Source: Sphingobium vermicomposti (GTDB taxonomy: Bacteria; Pseudomonadota; Alphaproteobacteria; Sphingomonadales; Sphingomonadaceae). From it: a stretch of 64,000 nt of DNA. Numbering within the stretch: position 1 is the first letter of the stretch; every line of letters begins with the position of its first letter. The notes beneath the pieces are model-generated. The model ran no database searches, was not told the origin of the DNA, and saw only the letters and a program-made list of their open reading frames with translations. Made by a program: the position numbers and the translations under genes. Location of the stretch: assembly GCF_011762025.1 (NCBI RefSeq), contig NZ_JAASQR010000001.1:930001-994000 (forward strand), given 5' to 3'. This document shows, piece by piece, positions 19,444-27,114 of the stretch.

Positions 19444-19893
19444 TCAGGATCGTGGAGCGGAATCCCGTTCGGCAAGGCGCGCCAGCAGCAGGTCGCGCGC
19501 TGCGTTGAGCTGGGCGGCGAGCGCTTCGGTGCCGCCGCGATCCGGGTGGACGGACGCGATCAGCCTGCGATGTGCCGCCCGAATCTCTGCCGCGTCGGCA
19601 TCTGGCGCGACGCCCAGCAGCGCACGGGCTTTGGCTGCGTCATCCTGACTGGAGGCTGGCGGGGATTTGACCCGGCGACGCTGTGCCTTGTCCTTTTGCC
19701 CTTCGACAAAGAAGAACAGCGCCGCGCCCAGTAGCAGAGGCGCGCCCACCACCGGTTTCCCCTTGGCCGCCATGACCGCGCCGACCAGCGCCGCGCCCAG
19801 CACCATCCCGTCCTTCATGCTCATGCGCTGCAATCGTCCCGTCCAGATGAGCCAGGCAGCCAACCCGACGAACAAAAAGGCAAACAGCCCCAT
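19444..19893 (-). CDS. Membrane-anchored J-domain protein (TIM14/Pam18-like)
   Basis: 149 residues: two or three hydrophobic segments in the first 65 residues (GLFAFLFVGLAAWLIW; VLGAALVGAVMAA; APLLLGAALFFFV), a basic linker, then a short J-domain with the DnaK-stimulating HPD tripeptide at 116-118 (SVHPDRGG). The architecture, N-terminal membrane anchor plus C-terminal J-domain, matches the TIM14/DjlA-like co-chaperones of alphaproteobacteria that recruit DnaK to the membrane. The start codon overlaps the mipZ stop (ATGA), so it is translationally coupled to a division regulator. A functional link is possible but not established. Confidence 0.88.
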   Translation of the reverse strand: MGLFAFLFVGLAAWLIWTGRLQRMSMKDGMVLGAALVGAVMAAKGKPVVGAPLLLGAALFFFVEGQKDKAQRRRVKSPPASSQDDAAKARALLGVAPDADAAEIRAAHRRLIASVHPDRGGTEALAAQLNAARDLLLARLAERDSAPRS

Positions 19894-20699
19894 CAGGCCG
19901 CGCCGAGCAGATCGACGGACGCCGTTTCCTCCCGCGCGGGCAGGGACAGGCCCGACACCATTTCGCGCAATTCCTGCCGTGCGGCGATGTGGCTGACGCC
20001 CAGTTCGCCCAGATGTCCCTTGTCCAGCAAGGTCAGGCCGGAGGGGAAAAGCTCCCGAAAGATCACGCGTTCGGACAGGCCGGGGATCACGCGGAAACCG
20101 ACGCGGCGCGACAGCTCCATCAATGCGTCGCCCACGCGTTTCTTGTTGCGGGCGTCATGATGCTGCACGCGGTTGCGCAGCACCACCCAATCGATCGATA
20201 CGCCGTCGGCCTTCGCCCGCGTCTTGCGTGCTTCAAAAATCAGTTCGGAATAGAAGGACAGGCGGCGAACCTTGAAGGTTTCGGCATCCACCTGGCCGAT
20301 CAGGTCGAAATCGACGAAGCTGTCGTTCATCGGCGTGACCAGCGTGTTGGCGCGCGCCGCCATGTGCCGGGCGAACGGATCGTCGCGGCCCGGCGTGTCC
20401 ACCACCAGGAAATCCTTGCCCTGCGCAATCGCGGCGGATTCTTCCTCCAGCGCTTCGATGCTGTCGCCCTTCAGCACGGCGAAGTCGGGCGCGGGCAGGT
20501 CTATACCGCGCCGCCGCGCTGTTTCGGCGCGGTTTTCCAGATAGCGGGTGACGGTGCGCTGGCGCGGATCAAGGTCGATCATGCCGACCCGGTGGCCCAG
20601 CGCGGTCAGTGCGATGGCCGTGTGCACCGCTGTCGTCGACTTGCCGGTTCCGCCCTTTTCATTGGCGAAAACGATGTGATGCGTGTGGGCGTTCGCCAT
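19893..20699 (-). CDS. mipZ: Division-plane positioning ATPase MipZ
   Basis: ParA/MinD-superfamily ATPase that binds ParB at the cell pole and, as a bipolar gradient, blocks FtsZ assembly away from midcell. 268 residues. The deviant Walker A is KGGTGKST at 15-22, followed by MIDLDPRQRTVTRYLENR, a MipZ-typical segment, and VVDTPGRDDPFARHMA. The RNRVQHHDARNKKR motif and the C-terminal LSERVIFRELFPSGLTLLD are also characteristic of MipZ as opposed to ParA. It is 3 kb from the predicted origin, while its partner ParB is encoded at 58.6 kb. Leftward, and coupled to the J-domain protein gene by a 4-base overlap. Confidence 0.93.
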   Translation of the reverse strand: MANAHTHHIVFANEKGGTGKSTTAVHTAIALTALGHRVGMIDLDPRQRTVTRYLENRAETARRRGIDLPAPDFAVLKGDSIEALEEESAAIAQGKDFLVVDTPGRDDPFARHMAARANTLVTPMNDSFVDFDLIGQVDAETFKVRRLSFYSELIFEARKTRAKADGVSIDWVVLRNRVQHHDARNKKRVGDALMELSRRVGFRVIPGLSERVIFRELFPSGLTLLDKGHLGELGVSHIAARQELREMVSGLSLPAREETASVDLLGAA

Positions 20700-20811
20700 C
20701 GGACCTAGATAACCCCGTTTTTGAAATGTCGCATGATTCTTGACCGTCTTGCCCGGCCATGCCTAGCAAGGATAACCCCTTGGTTGATGCCTTATCGGAG
20801 CCCCTCGTCCC

Positions 20812-21657
20812 GTGCAAACCTTCCGTGATGTTCCCGCCCTGCGATCCGCCGTCGCTGCGTTGAAAAGCGACGGGCGCGTCGCCCTGGTCCCGACCATGGG
20901 GGCGCTTCATGACGGGCATATCGCCCTGGTCGAAGAAGCCCGCCGCCAGGCAGACCATGTCGTCGTTTCGATCTTCGTCAATCCGCGCCAGTTCGGCGTG
21001 AATGAGGATCTGGATTCCTATCCCCGCAGGGAAGCCAAGGATGCGCAGATGCTCCAGGCGGCGGGCGTTGACATATTGTGGGCGCCGACGGTCGAGGTCA
21101 TGTACCCGCAAGGATATGCGACCAATATCAGCCTGTCGGGCGTTACCGAAGGGCTGGATGGCGCGGCGCGTCCGGGGCATTTCGACGGGGTGGCGACCGT
21201 CGTCACCAAATTGTTCAACCAGGTCCAGCCCGACATCGCCCTGTTTGGTGAGAAGGATTATCAGCAGCTGACCGTCATCCGCCGCATGGTGCGCGACCTG
21301 GACCTGCCGGTCGAGATCATGGGCGTGGCGACGCAGCGGGCCGAGGACGGCTTGGCCCTGTCGTCGCGCAACGCCTATCTGAGCGAAGAGGAGCGGCACA
21401 ACGCTCTGGCCCTGCCCCGCGCGCTGGGGGAAGCCGCGCGGCAGATGGAGAAAGGCGCGACCGTCGATGCGGCGATTGCCAAGGCGATTGCCATGCTGGC
21501 CGCGCATGGTTTTGACCCGATCGACTATGTGAGCCTGTGCGATGCGGAAACGCTGGAGCCGATGGCGGCGCTCGACCGGCCTGCGCGGCTGTTGGGCGCG
21601 GCGAAGCTGGGACGGACGCGGCTGATCGACAATATTGCAGTCAATCCGGCGGGCTGA
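20812..21657 (+). CDS. panC: Pantothenate synthetase
   Basis: ATP-dependent condensation of pantoate and beta-alanine to pantothenate, the precursor of CoA. 281 residues, normal size. The nucleotidyltransferase signature appears as VPTMGALHDGHIAL (HxGH at 33-36), followed by FVNPRQFG and LFGEKDYQQL. The KMSKS-like region is LSSRNAYLSEEER at about 176-188. The start is a GTG; no upstream ATG fits. It is a rightward gene isolated between leftward mipZ and hemJ, so it is divergent from mipZ with about 110 bases between them. Confidence 0.97.
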   Translation: MQTFRDVPALRSAVAALKSDGRVALVPTMGALHDGHIALVEEARRQADHVVVSIFVNPRQFGVNEDLDSYPRREAKDAQMLQAAGVDILWAPTVEVMYPQGYATNISLSGVTEGLDGAARPGHFDGVATVVTKLFNQVQPDIALFGEKDYQQLTVIRRMVRDLDLPVEIMGVATQRAEDGLALSSRNAYLSEEERHNALALPRALGEAARQMEKGATVDAAIAKAIAMLAAHGFDPIDYVSLCDAETLEPMAALDRPARLLGAAKLGRTRLIDNIAVNPAG

Positions 21658-21663
21658 CCGACC

Positions 21664-22104
21664 TCAGAAGGGCTTGACGATCACCGCGACGACGATCACG
21701 GCGGCGGCGACGCCGGGTATCTCGTTCAACAGGCGCAGTCGTCTTTCGGTGAGGGGTCGCAGGCCTAGGGCGAGCTTTCTGGAATAGCTGACGATCCAGC
21801 CATGATAGGCCGACAGACCCAGGACGAAGAGCAGTTTCAGGTGGAACCAGCCGAAACTCCACGCGCCGATCTCGACCATCAGCATCAGGCCGAAGACCCA
21901 GACCAGTATCAGCGAGGGGTTGAGGATGATCTTGAGCAGCCGCCGTTCGCGGTCGATCCACTTGCGGTCCTCGTCCGATCCGACGGCGCATTGGTGATGA
22001 TAGACGAAGAAGCGCGGCATCATGAACAAGCCCGCCATCAGGAAGATGACGAAGATCAGATGGGCGGCCTTCACCCACAGATAGGCAGCACCGAGATAGG
22101 GCAT
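21664..22104 (-). CDS. hemJ: Protoporphyrinogen oxidase HemJ
   Basis: Membrane enzyme that oxidises protoporphyrinogen IX to protoporphyrin IX. 146 residues with four hydrophobic segments and the family's conserved His in VKAAHLIFVIFLMAGLFMMP, plus the Lys/His-containing FHLKLLFVLGLSAYHGW. The length and pattern match the HemJ/UPF0093 proteins that replace HemG or HemY in most alphaproteobacteria. It lies 17 bases downstream of hemE on the same strand with a good GGAAAGGAT ribosome binding site, which forms a two-gene heme operon. Convergent with panC. Confidence 0.93.
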   Translation of the reverse strand: MPYLGAAYLWVKAAHLIFVIFLMAGLFMMPRFFVYHHQCAVGSDEDRKWIDRERRLLKIILNPSLILVWVFGLMLMVEIGAWSFGWFHLKLLFVLGLSAYHGWIVSYSRKLALGLRPLTERRLRLLNEIPGVAAAVIVVAVIVKPF

Positions 22105-22121
22105 CAGCGATCCTTTCCCCG

Positions 22122-23183
22122 TTAGCGGTTTGACTGCCGGACATAGGCAATCAACGCTTCGACATGCGCGATCGGCGTGTCGGGCAGGATGCCATGGCCA
22201 AGATTGAAGATGTGCGGACGGTCGGCAAAGGCGGCCCGGATATTATCGACCGCTTCCTCTACCGCGCGTCCCCCCGCGATGAGCGCGAGCGGGTCGAGAT
22301 TACCCTGAACCGGAAGCCCGGCGGGCAGGATGCGGTTGGCCCAATGGGGATCGACCGTTTCATCGACGCCCACCGCATCGACGCCGGTGCCCGCCGCATA
22401 GTCGGCCAGTTTCGCGCCCGCGCCCTTGGGAAAACCGATGATCGCAATGTCGGGATGCAGCCGCCTAAGCCGTTCCACGATTGCCCGGTTGGGTTGGATG
22501 ACCCAGCGGTCGAACTGTAGCGGCGCAAGGCTGCCTGCCCAGCTGTCGAAGAGCTGCACGGCCTCTACCCCCGCATCGATCTGCCCGGAGAGATAGGTCA
22601 CGGTCGCATCGACGATCGCGTCGATGATCGCGCCGAACCGGGCCGGGTCCTGATAGGCAAGCCGCCGGGCCGCGCCCTGATCCTTGCTGCCCTGGCCCGC
22701 GACCATATAGGTGGCGGTGGTCCAGGGACTGCCGGCAAAGCCCAGGAAGGTGACCTCGGGGTCCAGCGCCGCCTTCACCTGCCGCACCGTTTCATAGATT
22801 GCGTCAAAGCGGGTGAAATCGGGCTTCAACGTGGCAAGATCCGTCTGATCGAGTGTTGGCGCGAGCCGCGGCCCCTCCCCCGTTTCGAACCATAGTTTCT
22901 GGCCCATGCCATAGGGGATGATCAGGATGTCGGAAAAGAGGATGGCACCGTCAAAACCGAACCGGCGCAGCGGCTGCAACGTCACTTCCGCCGCCGCCGC
23001 ACTGTCATAGACGAGTTCCAGAAACCCGCCCTTTTCAGCGCGCAAGCTGCGATATTCAGGCAGATAGCGACCCGCTTGCCGCATGAGCCACATGGGCGGC
23101 ACGGTTGGGCGATCACCCTTTAGAACGGAAAGCAGCGGCTTGGGCGAAAAACCGGCTGGATGGCCCATATCAGGTCCCGACAT
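22122..23183 (-). CDS. hemE: Uroporphyrinogen decarboxylase
   Basis: Decarboxylates the four acetate side chains of uroporphyrinogen III to give coproporphyrinogen III. 353 residues. Substrate-binding signature PPMWLMRQAGRYLPEYR near residue 30, FSDILIIPYGMG with the catalytic Asp around residue 75, and HILNLGHG-type end region seen as IFNLGHGILPDTP. The ATG chosen gives the normal family length. An in-frame extension to 23336 would read through DnaA boxes and is rejected. hemE beside the chromosomal origin is a recurrent arrangement in alphaproteobacteria. The gene reads away from the origin. Confidence 0.97.
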   Translation of the reverse strand: MSGPDMGHPAGFSPKPLLSVLKGDRPTVPPMWLMRQAGRYLPEYRSLRAEKGGFLELVYDSAAAAEVTLQPLRRFGFDGAILFSDILIIPYGMGQKLWFETGEGPRLAPTLDQTDLATLKPDFTRFDAIYETVRQVKAALDPEVTFLGFAGSPWTTATYMVAGQGSKDQGAARRLAYQDPARFGAIIDAIVDATVTYLSGQIDAGVEAVQLFDSWAGSLAPLQFDRWVIQPNRAIVERLRRLHPDIAIIGFPKGAGAKLADYAAGTGVDAVGVDETVDPHWANRILPAGLPVQGNLDPLALIAGGRAVEEAVDNIRAAFADRPHIFNLGHGILPDTPIAHVEALIAYVRQSNR

Positions 23184-23326
23184 ATATACTCTTAAATTAG
23201 ATTCTAGAAGGATGATGGAGATAGTAGGGCGCTTGGCAGTGGGGTTTATGCGCTGCGCCCCGATTTGCCAACAGCTTGACTCTTTAGAGGTAGTTCGACC
23301 CGGTCGATTCAAAGACTTTACCCCCA

Positions 23327-23335
23327 TTATCCACA
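23327..23335 (+). promoter_or_regulatory. DnaA box, perfect consensus
   Basis: TTATCCACA, identical to the strict DnaA-box consensus. It is followed 3 bases later by an inverted near-match. Confidence 0.88.
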
Positions 23336-23338
23336 ACC

Positions 23339-23347
23339 TGTGGATGA
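23339..23347 (-). promoter_or_regulatory. DnaA box, one mismatch
   Basis: TGTGGATGA on the plus strand, the complement of TCATCCACA: one change from consensus. With the box at 23327 it forms an inverted pair of closely spaced sites. Confidence 0.7.
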
Positions 23348-23369
23348 AAAAGCGGGCCTGTTGAGGGGC

Positions 23370-23378
23370 TGTGGATAA
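23370..23378 (-). promoter_or_regulatory. DnaA box, perfect consensus, inverted
   Basis: TGTGGATAA on the plus strand, the exact complement of the consensus. Confidence 0.88.
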
Positions 23379-23438
23379 AAACAGGCGGATCGGAGAGAGG
23401 GAAATCAGGTCGGTTTTGTCCGCAACCTATCCCTTGCT

Positions 23439-23447
23439 TTATCCACA
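23439..23447 (+). promoter_or_regulatory. DnaA box, perfect consensus
   Basis: TTATCCACA only 23 bases before the ppsR start codon, so DnaA binding could also affect ppsR transcription. Confidence 0.88.
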
Positions 23448-23470
23448 GGCTCCACACAGAGATATGCCCC

Positions 23471-24298
23471 ATGTCGCGCATCCACCTTCATCTGTTGTCG
23501 GATTCCACCGGCGAAACGCTGGAAAACATCGCCAAGGCAGCGATTGGCGCATTCGAAAATGTGGAAGCGGTGCGCCATTTCTGGCCGATGGTCCGATCCG
23601 AGGTTCATCTGGACCGGATCATGGAGGAAATCGCCGCCAATCCCGGCCTTGTGCTGTTCACCTTGTCCAATCATCAGTTGCGGCGGCGGTTGGAGACGCG
23701 ATGCCGGGCGCTGGGCCTGCCCCATGTCGCCGCGCTGGATAGCGTCACCGACGCGCTGTCCAATATTTTGGGCCAGGAAACGCGCAACCGCCCCGGCCGC
23801 AAGCATATATTGGACGAAGCCTATTTCGCCCGGATCGACGCGATCCAGTTCACCATCGCCCATGATGATGGCGTGGGCCATGAAAATTGGGAAGAGGCCG
23901 ACATTGTGCTGGCGGGTGTGTCGCGCGCGTCCAAGACGCCGACGTCCATCTATCTGGCGAACAGGGGATATAAGACCGCCAATATCCCGCTGGTGCTGCA
24001 ATCGCCGCCGCCCCAAAGCCTCTATTCGCTGAAGCATCCGATGGTCGTCGGCCTGACCGTCAGCCCGGAACGGCTGGTGCAGATCCGCCGCAATCGTTTG
24101 CTCTCGCTCAATCAGGCGCCGGAAACCAGCTATGTGAATATTGACAAGGTGCAGGATGAACTGGCCTTTGCCCGGCGCATGTTCGCCGATAATGGCTGGC
24201 CGGTGATCGATATGACCCGCCGGTCGATCGAGGAAGCCGCCGCCGCGATCATCAACCTGTTCAATGACCGCGTGCTGGCGGAAGGGAATGACATATGA
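23471..24298 (+). CDS. ppsR: Pyruvate,phosphate dikinase regulatory protein (ADP-dependent kinase / Pi-dependent phosphorylase)
   Basis: Switches pyruvate,phosphate dikinase or PEP synthase on and off by phosphorylating an active-site Thr with ADP and removing it with phosphate. 275 residues, typical of the family (formerly DUF299). It opens with HLHLLSDSTGETL and has the P-loop-like ADP-binding motif GVSRASKTPTS at 149-159, followed by YLANRGYKTANIPLV. The homologous gene beside the origin was long known only as a conserved neighbour in alphaproteobacteria. Whether the target here is PpdK or PpsA is not shown in the window. It is the first gene of the rightward cluster and overlaps maf by 4 bases (ATGA). 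Confidence 0.93.
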   Translation: MSRIHLHLLSDSTGETLENIAKAAIGAFENVEAVRHFWPMVRSEVHLDRIMEEIAANPGLVLFTLSNHQLRRRLETRCRALGLPHVAALDSVTDALSNILGQETRNRPGRKHILDEAYFARIDAIQFTIAHDDGVGHENWEEADIVLAGVSRASKTPTSIYLANRGYKTANIPLVLQSPPPQSLYSLKHPMVVGLTVSPERLVQIRRNRLLSLNQAPETSYVNIDKVQDELAFARRMFADNGWPVIDMTRRSIEEAAAAIINLFNDRVLAEGNDI

Positions 24299-24888
24299 TC
24301 GTGCTGGCGTCGCAAAGTTCGAGCCGCCGGGCGCTGTTGCAAGCGGCGCAAGTGCCGTTCGAGGCGCTGTCCCCCGGCGTGGATGAAGAGGCGGCGAAGG
24401 AAGCGTTGCGCGCCGATGGGCTGGACGCGCGGGCGCTGGCCGACGCGCTGGCCGAATTGAAGGCTCTGCGCGTTTCACGGCGGGTCGCTGGCGCTCTGGT
24501 GCTGGGCTGCGATCAGACGCTGAGCCTTTCCGACGGGACGATGATCGACAAGGCGGAAGATCGCGCCGATGCCGAACGCATATTGAAGCTGTTGTCGGGG
24601 AAAGTGCATCATCTGCACAGCGCCGCCGTCATCGTGATGAATGGTGAGCCGATCTGGCGGCATGTCGAACGGGTGCGTATGACCGTGCGGCCATTGTCGG
24701 ATGCTTTCATTACATCCTATCTCGACAATGAATGGGATCAGTGCCGCTGGTGCGTCGGCTGCTATCGGATCGAAGGCCCCGGCGCGCAGCTGTTCAGCCG
24801 GATTGAGGGCAGCCAGTTCGCCATTCAGGGCCTGCCCCTGCTCCCCCTGCTTGACTTTCTGCGCATACGGGGCGTTCTGCCGTCATGA
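24295..24888 (+). CDS. maf: Maf-family nucleoside triphosphate pyrophosphatase
   Basis: House-cleaning pyrophosphatase that removes modified or non-canonical nucleoside triphosphates and is linked to division arrest in some bacteria. 197 residues. The opening ILASQSSSRRALL is the nucleotide-binding start of the Maf fold, followed by a central LGCDQTLSL with the conserved Asp. YLDNEW and the GCYRIEG region stand where most Mafs have the KAGAYGIQG-like loop. That deviation places it in the YceF-like or alphaproteobacterial subgroup. Start and stop codons overlap those of ppsR and aroE by 4 bases, so the three are translationally coupled. Confidence 0.9.
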   Translation: MIVLASQSSSRRALLQAAQVPFEALSPGVDEEAAKEALRADGLDARALADALAELKALRVSRRVAGALVLGCDQTLSLSDGTMIDKAEDRADAERILKLLSGKVHHLHSAAVIVMNGEPIWRHVERVRMTVRPLSDAFITSYLDNEWDQCRWCVGCYRIEGPGAQLFSRIEGSQFAIQGLPLLPLLDFLRIRGVLPS

Positions 24889-25706
24889 CTGACACGCTCC
24901 CTTATGCTGAAGTGATCGGCGACCCGATTGCCCACAGCAAATCGCCCCTGATCCACAATTTCTGGCTCGATTGCCTGGGCATCGAAGCGGAATATCGCAA
25001 GACTCATGTGACGAGCGAAGGGTTGGCCGCCTATTTTCTGGCGCGACGGGCCGACCCGGACTGGCTGGGGTGCAATGTCACCATTCCCCACAAGATTGCG
25101 GTCATGGACTTTACCGACGATCCGGGCGGTGTGCGTGAACGGATTGGCGCGATGAACACCATCGCCAGCGAAACCGGCGGGCCGTTGATCGGCACCAACA
25201 CCGACGCGGGCGGATTCCTCCAGCCGCTTTTGCGCGACAAATGGAAGGGCGAAAGCGCCGTGCTGATCGGCGCTGGCGGCGCGGCCCGGGCGATCCTGTT
25301 CGCCCTGACCAGCCTGGGCGTGCCCGACATCACCATCATGGCCCGCGACGCTGCCAAGGGGCAGGCGCTGCTGGACCGGGCCGGGATCAAGGGCAAGGTC
25401 ATCGGCATAACCGATGCGCTGCCGGCTGCCGACCTGCTGGTCAACAGCAGTTCGCTGGGCATGGTGGGGCAGCCGACGCTGGACCTGGACCTCGCGCCGC
25501 TGGCGCAGGGAGCGACCGTTTATGACATCGTCTATGCGCCGCTGGAGACGGCGTTGCTGAGCAGCGCGCGGGCGCGGGGCCTGAAGGTGCTGGATGGGCT
25601 GGAAATGCTGATCGGGCAGGCAGCGCTGGCGTTCGACATATTCTTTGACGCGCAGGCACCGCGTGAACGGGATGAGGAGCTGCGCGCCCTGCTCCTTGCC
25701 GCCTGA
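24885..25706 (+). CDS. aroE: Shikimate dehydrogenase (NADP)
   Basis: Reduces 3-dehydroshikimate to shikimate in aromatic amino acid synthesis. 273 residues. The substrate site shows HSKSPLIHN (Ser18 and Ser20), NVTIPHK with the catalytic Lys70, and GTNTDAGG with the partner Asp106. The NADP-binding domain starts at GAGGAARAILFAL with ARD in place of the usual NR phosphate-binding turn. VYDIVYAPLETALL and the C-terminal GLEMLIGQAALAF are standard. It overlaps maf by 4 bases and is followed 3 bases later by coaE, part of the conserved origin-side cluster. Confidence 0.96.
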   Translation: MTDTLPYAEVIGDPIAHSKSPLIHNFWLDCLGIEAEYRKTHVTSEGLAAYFLARRADPDWLGCNVTIPHKIAVMDFTDDPGGVRERIGAMNTIASETGGPLIGTNTDAGGFLQPLLRDKWKGESAVLIGAGGAARAILFALTSLGVPDITIMARDAAKGQALLDRAGIKGKVIGITDALPAADLLVNSSSLGMVGQPTLDLDLAPLAQGATVYDIVYAPLETALLSSARARGLKVLDGLEMLIGQAALAFDIFFDAQAPRERDEELRALLLAA

Positions 25707-25709
25707 CCC

Positions 25710-26303
25710 ATGAAGATTTACGGGCTGACCGGATCGATCGGCATGGGCAAGTCAGCTGTCGCGCGCATGTTGCGACGGGAAGGCGTGCCGGTGTTCGACG
25801 CAGATGCCGAGGTGCATCGGTTGCAGGGACCCGGCGGCGAATTGATCCCGGCGATCGAGGCGCGCTTTCCCGGCACCACCGGCCCGGCGGGCGTCGACCG
25901 GGCCAGGCTGGGCGCGGCGGTGTTCGGCCATCCGCATGAATTGAAAGCACTTGAGGCGATCGTCCATCCCGTGGTGGCGCAACGGCGCATGGCGTTTCTG
26001 CGCCGTCATCGTGCGCGCGCCTTTGTCGTGCTGGACATCCCGCTCCTCTTTGAAAAGCATCATGACCGGAAGGTGGCGGGAGTCATCGTGGTCACGGCAC
26101 CCGCCTGGAAACAGCGCAAGCGCGTGTTGGCGCGTCCGGGCATGACGGTCGCCAAGTTCCGCAGAATCCTGCATCTTCAGACGCCTGACGCCGAAAAGCG
26201 CCGACGTGCCGACCATGTCATCAACACCGGGACGACCTTTGCTGCCACACGCGCGCAAGTGCGTCGCTTGGTCGCTTGCCTTGAGGCAAAGACAGGCCGA
26301 TAA
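25710..26303 (+). CDS. coaE: Dephospho-CoA kinase
   Basis: Last step of CoA synthesis, phosphorylating the 3'-hydroxyl of dephospho-CoA. 197 residues. P-loop LTGSIGMGKSAVARML near the N-terminus, then VPVFDADAEVHRL with the catalytic Asp, and VVLDIPLLFE in the lid region, all typical. Only three bases separate it from aroE. Another CoA-pathway gene in the window is panC on the other side of the origin. Confidence 0.95.
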   Translation: MKIYGLTGSIGMGKSAVARMLRREGVPVFDADAEVHRLQGPGGELIPAIEARFPGTTGPAGVDRARLGAAVFGHPHELKALEAIVHPVVAQRRMAFLRRHRARAFVVLDIPLLFEKHHDRKVAGVIVVTAPAWKQRKRVLARPGMTVAKFRRILHLQTPDAEKRRRADHVINTGTTFAATRAQVRRLVACLEAKTGR

Positions 26304-26337
26304 GAGGAACCCGGCCAGAATCGGTTAAAAGAGGCCA

Positions 26338-27030
26338 ATGCGCGAAATTATTTTCGATACCGAAACGACCGGGCTCGACCCCGCCTCAGGCGACCGCCTG
26401 GTTGAAATCGGGTGCATCGAACTGTTCAACCGTGTCCCCACAGGACGCACATTCCACGCTTATTATAATCCGCAAAGGTCGATGCCCCCGGCGGCGGAAG
26501 CCGTCCATGGGCTGTCCGATGGGTTTTTGAAGGACAAGCCGCTTTTTTCAGCCGGGGCGGAGCAATTGCTGACCTTTTTGGAGGACAGCCAGCTGGTGGC
26601 CCATAATGCCCGGTTCGATTTCGGCTTCCTCAATCATGAATTGAAGCGGTGTGGCCTGCCCGAAGTCGGCCTGCACCGGATGATCGACACCGTTGCGATC
26701 GCGCGCCAGCTTCATCCGGGCGCGAAGCACAGCCTGGACGCGCTGTGCAGCCGTTATGGCATCGACCGCAGCCATCGCATCAAGCATGGCGCGCTGCTCG
26801 ACGCCGAATTGCTGGCGCAGCTCTACATCGAATTGACCGGCGGCCGTCAGATCGGCCTGGGCCTGGCACAACAGGAGGAGAAAGACGCCATTCAGGTGGA
26901 ACTTGCGACCCTGATCGCGGTTCGCCCTGTTCGTCCCGCGCGCGTTTTTCAAGCGAGCGCGGCGGAACTGGAACGGCATGCGGCGTTCATCGCGACGCTC
27001 GCAAAGCCGCTCTGGCTGGAAGAAGCCTGA
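26338..27030 (+). CDS. dnaQ: DNA polymerase III epsilon subunit (3'-5' proofreading exonuclease)
   Basis: Proofreading subunit of the replicative polymerase. 230 residues. The DEDDh exonuclease motifs are visible: FDTETTGLDPASGD with D7 and E9, the middle AHNARFDFGFLNHEL, and the C-terminal HGALLDAELLAQLYIEL. The tail beyond about residue 185, which binds the alpha subunit, is present but poorly conserved as usual. It is the fifth gene in the ppsR-maf-aroE-coaE-dnaQ order beside the origin, an arrangement common in alphaproteobacteria. secB, which often follows in that order, is not found here; hpf takes its place. Confidence 0.95.
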   Translation: MREIIFDTETTGLDPASGDRLVEIGCIELFNRVPTGRTFHAYYNPQRSMPPAAEAVHGLSDGFLKDKPLFSAGAEQLLTFLEDSQLVAHNARFDFGFLNHELKRCGLPEVGLHRMIDTVAIARQLHPGAKHSLDALCSRYGIDRSHRIKHGALLDAELLAQLYIELTGGRQIGLGLAQQEEKDAIQVELATLIAVRPVRPARVFQASAAELERHAAFIATLAKPLWLEEA

Positions 27031-27114
27031 AGGTCGGATTGGGAAAATCCAGTCTTCTGGTTTCGTCCAACCGGGTTGCTGTCCAGCGACCTGGCAAGAA
27101 TAAGGAGAAGATAT

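Larger units (their letters stand above)
23184..23470. other. Probable chromosomal origin of replication (oriC)
   Basis: This 287-base gene-free gap between divergent hemE and ppsR contains three perfect TTATCCACA DnaA boxes (23327-23335, 23370-23378 inverted, 23439-23447) and one single-mismatch inverted box (23339-23347). An AT-rich stretch runs from the hemE start to about 23210, a candidate unwinding element. Three GANTC sites, the target of the cell-cycle methylase CcrM, lie at 23200, 23278 and 23306. An origin next to hemE is established for Caulobacter and Rickettsia, and gene polarity in this window switches around the same point. Exact borders are unknown; boxes could extend into the flanking genes. 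Confidence 0.9.

Noticed and set aside
23192..23206. CtrA site in the origin gap
   Set aside because: TTAA-N7-TCTA has only one correct half; below the level needed to call a site.
23184..23336. In-frame extension of hemE into the origin gap
   Set aside because: It would add about 50 residues not typical of HemE and would cover a DnaA box; the ATG at 23183 gives the normal length.
24470..24490. Possible parS-like word in maf (GTTTCACGG)
   Set aside because: Only a half-match to the palindrome; the second arm is absent.
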